From assembly GCA_022828595.1 (NCBI GenBank), contig JAKGHH010000002.1, positions 38,596,222 through 38,660,221 of the forward strand: 64,000 nucleotides of DNA. Reading direction: 5' to 3'. A program made the translations under genes and the position numbers. Below, piece after piece: positions 55,893 to 64,000 of the stretch (position 1 is the stretch's first letter; each line of letters begins with the position of its first letter). Below the pieces are notes generated by a model. That model did not search any database, was not told the DNA's origin, and saw only the letters and a program-made list of their open reading frames with translations. Source of the stretch: Nelumbo lutea. Its lineage: Eukaryota; Streptophyta; Magnoliopsida; Proteales; Nelumbonaceae.

Positions 55893-56184
55893 TGATAAAG
55901 GATAAACAGAGATGATAGTGGAGAAACAGAGACAAGGGAGATGAAAAATTTGTAAAGTATCAAAATTGTTGTGCTTCTGTACAAGGGCATAGGTAAATAT
56001 ACATACAACTGACTATACAAAAGAAGGAAACAATACAAAAGGAAACTAGATCAAATCTAGATCCAACCCGTGATTACTGTAATCACGACTAGATCCAATT
56101 CTGTGATTACAGTAATCACGGCAAGACAATCAATACTGAGATTACTGTAATCCTTAATTACTACTCAAGATAATACCGAGAACA
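55893..56184 (-). repeat. 5' LTR of Copia-4
   Basis: This 292-bp LTR is bounded on the minus strand by TGTTCTCGGTATTATC at 56184 and by the primer-binding site at 55892. It contains two tandem units, each CTAGATCCAAT-type sequence plus GTGATTAC.GTAATCAC (56069-56087 and 56103-56119). A third shorter palindrome lies at 56140-56152. Confidence 0.82.
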
Positions 56185-56279
56185 ATAATAAGATTGAGAC
56201 ATATTTGCAGTTCTGATATCATGAAATGGACCTCAAGTTGTAATATAAATTGCAACCTAAGAGTTTTAATGTCATACCT

Positions 56280-56405
56280 TAAGGCTCAGTTTGGGAAGAG
56301 TACAAATGCAAATATGTATAGCACAAATACATACAAAATAATACAAAATATAAGGTTTTGGCGCTCTACACATTTGCATTTACACTCCTTCCAAACTCAG
56401 CCTAA
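56280..56405. mobile_element. Tourist-like MITE, TAA target duplication
   Basis: The element spans 56283-56402 (120 bp). The left end is GGCTCAGTTTGGGAAGAGT and the right end inverted is GGCTGAGTTTGGAAGGAGT. It is flanked by TAA on both sides, the 3-bp duplication of PIF/Harbinger elements. It is followed at once by a related copy. Confidence 0.75.
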
Positions 56406-56537
56406 TAAGGCTCAAGGCTCAGTTTGTAAACAGTGCAAATACAATAATATGTATCCAAGCCTTGTATTTTGTATTTCTGTAAATGTATTTGCACTGTACA
56501 TATCTATATTTATATACCCTCCCCAAACTGAGCTTAA
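56406..56537. mobile_element. second Tourist-like MITE of the same family
   Basis: GGCTCAGTTTGTAAACAGTG at 56416 and CCTCCCCAAACTGAGC, ending at 56533 (inverted GCTCAGTTTGGGGAGG), form the termini, followed by TTAA. The interior has GCAAATACA and its inverted counterpart TGTATTTGC, so the whole can fold as a hairpin. It sits head-to-tail with the previous copy. Confidence 0.65.
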
Positions 56538-57724
56538 ATGTTTGCTATATTAGTACTGCAATAATGTTGTGTTGAAAATCAAGCCATATTATCAGTATTG
56601 TAAACATGTTTCTATTCCATATAATTGCTTTAGAACAAGTACAACTCATGGCTTCAAAAGGAGAAAAAAATAAAAAATAAAAAGAAAAACAATTACAACT
56701 CGTACTCCTCCCTCTAATCAATTTCCCCCTCAACCACCAAAAAGAAATAATTAATTAATCCCACTAACTATAGTCTCATGTTCTTGTGTTTGTGATAAGA
56801 ATATACAAGTTCTTTGTCATTTTATGGCCAATTAGAGAGAGATTCACCCAAGAGGGGAAATAGCAGAGACCAATTTTACCAGGGTATTAGGTTATTACAA
56901 TAATAGAATGCATGAAAAGACGAAGAAAATTGCATATTCAAAAGACAACGTTTGGTGAAATAACAATCAATAACACAAATGGGGACCGTGCCATAAATTG
57001 CTATAATATTTCTTCTCAGCCCATGTGTTACCATAAATCATGTTCCCATATTGTAAAGAACCAGGCTACAATGGAGGTACCCTCATTATCATAACTGCAA
57101 TAAGGTGCTTTCCCTTTAGCCACCATGCATTAATTCCCATGTACAGAGGATTTGGATGCATTATTAAAAAGCTCTGCCCTAAAAGGTTAATTGTCTAAAA
57201 GTTGAGAAAGATGAGTTCAGTTACATCCATTTCATTTGTGAATTATAGATTAATTGCTTTGTCAATCTATTATTCAGAGTGGGCCAAATCTGATAGTGGG
57301 TCTAGAAATATTACAGCTTAAGAGGAGGGTGATTCATCATTCATGGTTGTTATGGGAAGGATGCCCTCATCGTAATGCCTCTATTGGAAAACATCCATAG
57401 CCATAGGGGCTGTCCTCCAAATATACTGGGTAGTAGGACCACACTCTCCATAAAGAATTAGGGCAAGCTCAGATTTCTTGGTTTTCTATTGTTTTCTCGT
57501 CCCTAAAAGAGTTATCCTTACTCTGGATGAAGAGACAGTCTCTCGAGGGAGGAGGCATTGCAAAAGATATTATTGTACCAATTGTCTTGTAACTTCAACT
57601 TGGAAATGAAGATAATGTTACGACCTCTGGGCTCTGGCCCCAAACCCTTACCCTTGTTCCATCTCAAGTGAAAGAGAATAGACGTCCCCTGTCTCAAATG
57701 AACACATTCATGTGCTAAATTTGC
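56538..57724. other. intergenic region upstream of the second HLH gene
   Basis: No gene was recognised. An A-rich run lies at 56660-56695. The last few hundred bases should be the promoter of the HLH gene at 57803. Confidence 0.35.
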
Positions 57725-57740
57725 CTATTTATATCTCCTT
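57725..57740 (+). promoter_or_regulatory. TATA-box segment of the second HLH gene
   Basis: CTATTTATATCTCCTT is identical over 16 bases to 35527-35542, and 78 bp before the ATG. Sequences on both sides differ between the two genes, so selection or recent duplication kept this core. Confidence 0.75.
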
Positions 57741-57802
57741 TGGGGGGATGAACTACTCCAACCATCCCAACTCGTTCACTTCTCTCCTAGACTGTTCTAG
57801 CT

Positions 57803-58069
57803 ATGACTTCTTCACCATCATCATCATCATCGAGAAATGGGTTTTCATCTGTGAGAAGAAAGAACCGACGGATGGCTTCTTCAGTGGCTCGAAAGAAGCC
57901 CGAGTCTGTTGAAGTTTTGATACAAAGGAAGTTTAACAGGCTTAGGAGGATGATACCTGGGGAAGACAGAAACGATGTTGAAACATTGTTTCGTGAGACT
58001 GCCAATTACATCCTCTTCCTAGAGCTGAAAGTGGTTATTCTCAAGCGTCTCCTGCATGGAGTTCTGTAA
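57803..58069 (+). CDS. small atypical helix-loop-helix protein (88 aa), second of a pair
   Basis: This intronless frame shares RNGF.S.RR, KKP, LRR.IPG, DVE.LFR.T, IL.L.LKV and L.RL in order with the 83-aa gene at 35603. A Ser-rich start (residues 2-10) precedes a basic stretch (RRKNRR at 18-23, RKKP at 30-33). Helix 1 is about 41-52 and helix 2 about 58-82 (DVETLFRETANYILFLELKV). It fits the plant IBH1/UPB1/PAR-type HLH group better than its partner because it keeps the ETA.YI core. Without an E-box-reading basic region it is likely to work by dimerising with bHLH factors in the nucleus; that role is inferred from the family. The ATG lies 78 bp after the TATA box. The frame ends in TAA at 58067. 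Confidence 0.82.
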   Translation: MTSSPSSSSSRNGFSSVRRKNRRMASSVARKKPESVEVLIQRKFNRLRRMIPGEDRNDVETLFRETANYILFLELKVVILKRLLHGVL

Positions 58070-58276
58070 CAAGAACAAGTTGGTATTCTCTGCTGAAACC
58101 GTTGTGCCAACAACATCTTTACTTTTGATACCTGCATTTTCAGGATGCTAATAATGTAAGCAATTGCTGTGTGATTGATTCTCTTTAGCATTTCTGATTC
58201 AGAGGAATTCAATCCTCATTTAATCATTTTCAAAGTTCCTGTCTATTTCTTATATTGTGATATTGAGGCAGGCTTT

Positions 58277-58280
<4 letters not shown>

Positions 58281-58318
<38 letters not shown>
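58281..58318 (+). repeat. (CT)n microsatellite
   Basis: About 19 uninterrupted CT units, 210 bp after the stop of the second HLH gene, possibly within its 3' UTR. A shorter CT run follows the first HLH gene. Confidence 0.95.
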
Positions 58319-58321
<3 letters not shown>

Positions 58322-59857
58322 GGCTGTTGATCAACTCATCAAGAAGCTTAATTTTGGGAAATAAAGAGTATGTTATATTTCTGGGTTCTAGCACAGATCA
58401 AGCAGAAATGGTTTCTTTGATTCAGATTAACCATGCCCATATATTCATTGTCTTCGAGCTATTTGTTAAAAACCGAAATCATGGTAGTGATGGCCGGGCT
58501 CAAGCAAGTCATCAATTCTTATAAAAAATAATAACAAGTCCACATGTATAATGTATTTCAGAAACTTTCTGAATGGTGATGTTTCATATCTGGATAACAA
58601 TCAGGAGAACCGAGGTTGAAAACTTGAAAACTTCTACAACTTCACTCGTAATGCTGGCCCAATCACTGTACACCACGTCATATCCGTACTTGTGGATCCT
58701 ACATATTAGTGTCATGAGGCATCATGTTTGGCCCAGCGTTGTCATGGTCAGTTGGTCACTAATTAGAGGATTGGGACACTGCAGTCTGCAGTCTGCAGAG
58801 CCGAATTAAATGGACCAAACTAAATGGGTTCTTTTGAATTAGCCCATGAAAATTAGGACGCCCTCTGAACTGAGAAGAGTGGATCATTCATCAATCATCT
58901 AGAATATTGCTTAAAATGGATTAATTATGGAAGTTAAAAGGTTTGAATAGTGGATTGATCAACAAATTATTCAAAAATAATTTGATGATATTATTTAAAG
59001 ATTATAATTTTATGGATTCAAATAATGTTATGAGAAACTAAAATGAAATAGTTTCAATATTGTGTGTGGCTTTTTAACACCTTGATCAATGAATAACGTA
59101 GGTCTGGCATTGGTGCTGGTGGGAAAATAGTTTCAATCCTTGATAAAAAAAAAAAAAAAAAAGTGTTAGTTAATTGTTTGGTGATGCTACTAGGTTCTCC
59201 TAATTCAAGTCTCAAACCATCCACACCAGAATGGGCCCTAAAAACGCTTTACATGCATATCTCAGCATGCATTGAAAACATCTCATATATTTGTTATTGG
59301 GATATATTCCTAATACATGGTTGAGATGTATTGTGAGATGTTTTTGAGCGGGGCATGTTCTATGGGAGGCAAATGGTTTCAAGATTAAAATAAATTAGAG
59401 TGCAATTCCTAACTAGAATGCAATTCAAGTTTAAAATAAATTAGTTTATAAGCTCGTTTCAAGATTTTCTATCCACAGAAAGGGGGAGCTTAGTCAAATG
59501 GCATAAATAAATAAATAAAAAAGGATTTTGATAATGAAATACGACTAAAGAAGACAAAAGATCTGTTTTTAGTGCGTGGGGCCTATTATACCTAGGTATA
59601 TGGTTATTAGTTGATTGGTTTATGTGAAGCTCAAAGTATGGTTTATTAGTCTCTAAACTATAATGCCAATAAATCCATAAAACCATATTAAGATAATACG
59701 GTCATTTTCTTAGGCAATTATCAACAGTTTGAAAAAAAAAAAAACTAAAAGACATCTTCAATCTATCATATCCCATAAATAATTAATAAAATAAGCAAAA
59801 TCAAGCCCTTGTGCATGAAACACGCTCCTCCATTGTGAGTTATTAATTTTTTAAAGA

Positions 59858-59888
<31 letters not shown>

Positions 59889-61512
59889 ATCTGGAAAGGA
59901 ACTTAAGAGGGGGACATAAAAACCTAGCCCCTCGAAAAAAAAAAAAAAAACTATACAAAAGAGCATAACTCTATATTATATTCGTGTATCTATCAATTGG
60001 TCGGTTCTACCGATCAAACTGATTATATCATTTCTGGTTCTATGATTTTATCCTAATTTTATTCTTGTTTGTTTTAAACTGATTTAAACCCAAACTGATT
60101 ATTTGGTTAATAATATATAATGGTTTCCTAATTTTCTTGTAATTTTATTATATTATGACTAAAATGATAATTAAATTTGATAAATAGTGAATAAGATAAT
60201 TTTGATTAAAACAATTAATTTATTGACATATAAATGATTTACTATTTTACTATCATTTTTATTAAGGTTATATTATCAAAAATTAAGTTTAATTTTAAGC
60301 TGTTATCAGTATAATAATTATGGATCTCAGTATAATCGGGTAAGACCCGATTATCCCAATCAACAATTGGAACTGTGCTGGATCTGTGATTTTGTCCCGA
60401 TTAATAATGAATTCGAGGCCGATACGCACCCTGTCCCGAATCAGACCGGACCCATTAATAGCCATATAACAAAAGACTTGATCAAGAAGCTAGAATAGCG
60501 AGGATGATGACTACTCATTTAACTGAAAAGTTTATTTAAAAACCTGTGCTGCTGGTGCTTTCAAGGCATGTAACACACAATGCAACTGGCTAGAAGGAAC
60601 CTTATCAATAACTAAGTACCAGATAGACAAACCCCCCCGCTCCCCTACTACTTCATCTTCATGCAAGGATTCAATAAGCCACATATTTCAGGATGAAAAG
60701 GAAAATGAAATTAGATCCTGATCAACTCATCACAATGACTAATTATTGATGGATCAATCAAGAGGATCTAGAATGGAATGGTTGTGGCAATATCGTGGAT
60801 TGTGGTTGGGAAGAGGGGATGTGTGCAGTATGAGTACACTACAGTTTCAACTAAAGGTATTGAGAGACATTTTTCCATTGAAGGGACTCAGTGAGCCCCA
60901 TCCATGTGTGTGCAAGAGAAGAAAAGTGGTTGTCTGTGTACGTTCTGGGCTGCTGCTCATGAAGTGCATTGGCATGTGGCTCCCATTCTGACTGTCAAAG
61001 CGTATGGCACACATATATGAGTTCAAATCTGCCTCTCACAGAATGCGCCTCAAAAACATCTCACATCACATCCCAACCATGTATTGAAAACATCTCTCAC
61101 TAGTAAGTACATACGCACCTATTCTCGCATTCTGTGAGGGTAGATGTGAACTCTACAAATATATATTAACTCTTTTGTGCTTAATTAATACTCATGCCTA
61201 GCCCAGCTGCTATTACTGCTAAACCTTGCCAGAATAAGTCGAGTACATAAGCTAACAATAGGGAATATATGTAGAATGTGGAACACTACATTGCACATGG
61301 TGATCAAGAAAAAAACGACATAAGAAATAGGAATGTAGATTCTGTGAGTTGGTGCATCCTGATTGTCGCATTGGGTCCCTGACAAACTAAATGTTCTCAA
61401 GTGAGGTGGATTACAATGCAAGTTCAGTGTAAGGTCGTCAATTGGCCCAGGGGAGGAGGTCTCAAGGCTGAAATCTCCTTGGGATTTGACACTTGTTGAC
61501 ACTGCTTATTCT
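58319..61512. other. intergenic region, no supported gene
   Basis: AT-rich DNA. Long A runs at 59142-59161, 59730-59743 and 59935-59950 could be retroposon tails. A (TA) run lies at 59862-59888. The segment 60000-60430 repeats GGTTC/ACCGA-type motifs of an eroded MITE. CACATCTCACATCACA-type phrases near 61050-61090 have no recognised function. Confidence 0.3.
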
Positions 61513-61628
61513 TAAGCTATGTTTGGTTTTGAAGAAAAAAGTAGGAAAAAGAAGGAAAAGGTAAGAAAACCTATACAAATTTTGTAATGGTTTCCCTACT
61601 TTTTCCTTCAAACCAAACATAACATTAA
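61513..61628. mobile_element. short Tourist-like hairpin MITE, TAA target duplication
   Basis: The element spans 61516-61625 (110 bp). The left end is GCTATGTTTGGTTTTGAAG. The right end inverted begins ATGTTATGTTTGGTTTGAAG and continues with AAAAAGTAGG. The arms pair over about 30 bases, and TAA lies on both sides. It has no coding capacity. Confidence 0.65.
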
Positions 61629-63040
61629 GACACAGACCACATCACTAGCTACTTTGCAAGTTGCATGGTTTCTTTGTCCAAGTCTCAAATAGGACCCACC
61701 ATGCATTGAGAAAAATATATCTGGCCCTAAATGTTTTGGATATTGGAATCCTGGATCCTTTCAGCTAACTGTCAAAAGGTTTGGAAGATTCAAACCAACT
61801 TGGGTCCTGCTGGAATTTGAGTAAGGTATGTTTGAACTGGTCTCAAGACCCCAAATATGTATAAGTATAAACCAACAAGCAACCAACAGCTAGGCTGGAG
61901 ATTAGAAGTTGTGGTCAGTGGTGTTTAAGAATGGATAGAATTAGTATCTGTTAAGCTGCCTGAATTGGAAACCTGTGTGTGGGAAATTCTGGTGAATCCC
62001 AACCATGTATCCAAAAAGGGAAAATTACCAGGGGCTGCCTTGTCTCAAAAATTTTTCTTATCTACAGAACTTAATTCTTAAAAGTTTAATGATCTATGAC
62101 TAAGAACAGACTTGTTTATGAATTTCAAATGGAACCTTGTTACTTGATATATGACTAAAATTTGCAAAATTCTATTCGATAGAGAGTTTTTGTTCTTTAA
62201 ATAGCAAAAATAGACAACTCTTTTTTGGGATTTTATCTGAAATACCCTCTCCATGTTCTGGGATTCAGTTCAACTTACCTTGACATTTTGATGTCTCTAG
62301 AGACACCCCACCTCCTGCTAGAAAATTTTATGTACGAGTACGACATACCTATCTTTTCTCATTTGGCCATGGGTTAGCCGTTGGGTATCAGATGCGGGTG
62401 AGCCGATGAATTCAGTTGGGCCTGGGCCCTAGTCCTATTATTGAGTGTTTGGCACCGATTGAAATCAGTACTGGGGTCCAGGAGGACCCAGTCCAAGAGA
62501 ATGTTGGCCAACAACAATTAACTGAAAATTATGGATTGTTCTTAAAAGATTGGAAAAAAGGGCAAATTAAAAATCGTAAAAGATTTCAGTTGCTTTTATC
62601 CATCCCAGAAAAGCGAGGAAGCTGATTAAGAAGGTTTGGGGCGAGAAAGAGCAAATCAGATGGTAGCCGAGCTTGGTGTGCATAATTTTATCTCCAACTA
62701 ATTTAGGAACACTGTTAAAGAGCATTGGTATGATATCATGTGGTATTTTATGGTATTTTGATGCCCAAAACGATATATACTGACTTTTAATATTTTAACT
62801 TTTAAACATTAAAATATATGATTAGGCAGGCCTACTGTCCACATGATATCAGAAAAGTTTACAGCCAATCAATTGGTATCTTAAAAGGGGGTTACCAATC
62901 ATGTAGTGTTCATAAAAAATTCATGGGGCGCTTTGATTGATCAAACAGGATAGGGTTGAAAATGATATTCACATTGGCAAAGGTGGCAGGTTTATTCTTC
63001 CTTTTATGGGGACGAGGGAGTCAAAGAAAAACTGATATTT
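61629..63040. other. intergenic region with one unrecognised open frame
   Basis: A plus-strand frame at about 62416-62625 ends PEKRGS and has a Lys-rich stretch (DWKKGQIKNRKR). It begins without ATG and resembles the inter-ORF region of plant LINEs only loosely. Nothing else is supported. Confidence 0.25.
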
Positions 63041-63044
63041 TCAA

Positions 63045-63275
63045 AATTGGAACCAAAGTTTTTAAAACCGACCCAGAGAACAAATCGGTCAGGGGTCTGG
63101 TTCCTGGGTTGAATGTCCGATCGTTCGAATCGAATGGTTTGATTGTTCCTGTTCTGATAAAAAATAAAAAACGGTCAACATCATTCGAACGGTTAATCAC
63201 CTGAATCAGCAGTTTCCTAATCACCTGACTGATTCCCAGTTTTCTGGTCCACTCTGGTTTTGAAAACTATGATTG
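63045..63275. mobile_element. TIR element, same family as 46640-46905
   Basis: The left end is AAAGTTTTTAAAACCGACCC and the right end TCTGGTTTTGAAAACTATGA (inverted TCATAGTTTTCAAAACCAGA). Internal blocks CGAACGGTTAATCACCTGAA and GATTCCCAGTTTTCTGGTCC match the copies at 46640-46905 and about 780-940 (GATTTTCCGATCCCACC). The flanking target duplication is not clear. Confidence 0.55.
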
Positions 63276-63769
63276 GAACACAAGAAGCTTTGAAGCAAGC
63301 AGTAGTCTCCGTGAAAAGATACATGGTAAGTTGTATCTAAGGAACAAGATGTAGTCTCAGAAGGGGATGAGATGAAGGACCTCTATGATTTAGGAGGTTT
63401 ACTGGGTAGCAGGAAACTGAGAAAGATGGTGGATGGTTTTCTGGGTATAGTGATTCAAGTAGGACCCAAGGGTTCTAAAGGTTTTACGGGTAGGCCGTGG
63501 GGGAGGGAGAGGTAAAAATATAGCCTCTTGTTATTGCCCTTTTGGATTAGGTTTCTGGGGGTGTTGGCAAGAGTGCAGAGTGTTGTTGGTTCTTTTGGTG
63601 TTATTGGTTTCGGATCAGACAAGGAATGGTTTTGGGTAGGGGTGAGCAAATGGTAGGTTTTACTTGAAACCAAAATAAAATCGACTTAGAATCGGCTTTG
63701 AACCAACCCTATCTAATCTATAATAGGGTAGGGTCTGGTTCCAAATTCTTGAAACCGATTCTCACCCAA

Positions 63770-63968
63770 GCCAGTTCTAGGGTCTAGGGGTTTATCCTAT
63801 TCAAACTTACCCTAGTTGGCCTTGGTGGAATTAATGCTGGTGGAACTTACCTTTGAACTGAATTTGTCTTGAAATGAACCCCATAATATTTTTAGGAATG
63901 TGAAGATTTGAACCCAAGCACTCATGGTTATAAAGGCCATGGTCTCACTTGACCATTGAGCTACTTAA
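63770..63968 (-). mobile_element. tRNA-derived SINE, copy 2
   Basis: On the minus strand TAGCTCAATGGTCAAGTGAG (a good box A) is followed by GGGTTCAAATCTTCACATTC (a good box B). The body then reads AAAATATT, TTTCAAGACAAATTCA and GAATAGGATAAACCCCTAGA, followed by CC. The same blocks appear in order at 37141-37290. This copy keeps the pol III boxes better than copy 1. It carries an extra CCACCAGCATTAATTCCACC segment in the body. Confidence 0.72.
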
Positions 63969-64000
63969 ATTATCTGATCATTTGTTTTCATTTTAATATT

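Larger units (their letters stand above)
51483..56184 (-). mobile_element. nearly full-length Copia element on the minus strand (Copia-4)
   Basis: On the minus strand the 5' LTR is 56184-55893 and the 3' LTR 51747-51483. Between them are a primer-binding site (TGGTGTCAGAGC at 55892-55881), gag, protease, integrase, reverse transcriptase, RNase H and a purine-rich tract (GAGGGGGG at about 51755-51748). The element is about 4.7 kb, the usual length. Frames are long, with few stops, so it is the youngest-looking retroelement here. I could not match the flanking 5-mers. Confidence 0.85.

Noticed and set aside
62416..62625. 69-codon frame ending PEKRGS
   Set aside because: Starts at TTG, has no ATG near the start and no recognisable domain.
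63900..63968. Real tRNA gene at the right edge
   Set aside because: Box A and box B are present but no acceptor or anticodon stems pair, and the unrelated 3' body is shared with 37141; a SINE explains it better.
1..64000. CRISPR arrays, bacterial operons, phage or virus genes
   Set aside because: No regular spacer-repeat arrays, no ribosome-binding sites and no viral proteins; all repeats fit plant transposons or microsatellites.

Overview
The window is nuclear DNA of a flowering plant. The signs are one multi-exon gene with GT-AG introns, AT-rich intergenic DNA, plant-type Copia, Ty3/gypsy and LINE elements, SINEs, and many short hAT-, Tourist- and Mutator-type non-autonomous elements. I cannot name the species from sequence alone. 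It reads as a non-grass angiosperm with long, transposon-filled introns.

Only three host protein genes can be supported. (1) At 1366-11395 (+) is a complete nine-exon gene for a GT22-family GPI mannosyltransferase of the PIG-B type (GPI mannosyltransferase 3). All splice phases agree and give 532 residues. Introns 2 and 4 are swollen to about 3.1 and 4.5 kb by a short LINE tail with perfect target-site duplication, an Au-like SINE, a gypsy remnant and several LINE fragments. (2) At 35603-35854 (+) and (3) at 57803-58069 (+) are two intronless genes for small atypical helix-loop-helix proteins (83 and 88 residues). They are related to each other in protein and carry an identical 16-bp TATA-box segment at almost the same distance from the ATG. 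They look like a local duplicate pair, now about 22 kb apart.

The rest is mostly transposon. From 12.1 to 14.7 kb lies a cluster of minus-strand LINE fragments. From 15.64 to 25.62 kb there is a clear nest: an old Copia element (5-bp TSD, LINE pieces inside) has a hAT-type MITE in its 3' LTR (8-bp TSD), and that MITE holds a second complete but decayed Copia element (5-bp TSD). A 5'-truncated Copia RT/RNase H piece with a 3' LTR lies at 27.2-28.8 kb. From 37.1 to 40.3 kb are a tRNA-derived SINE, a hAT-type MITE, a LINE ORF1 remnant and a Ty3/gypsy integrase remnant. A Mutator-type non-autonomous element with perfect 9-bp TSD sits at 48995-49873. A nearly full-length Copia on the minus strand spans 51483-56184, with palindromic modules repeated in its LTRs. 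Tourist-type MITEs lie at 56.3-56.5 and 61.5 kb, and a second SINE copy lies at the right edge.

Nothing here looks like a multi-gene pathway or a new molecular machine. The most useful signals are the paired HLH genes with a conserved promoter core, the two-copy SINE family with tRNA-like promoter boxes, the MULE-type element, the nested insertions with readable target-site duplications, and the repeated palindrome in the minus-strand Copia LTRs.
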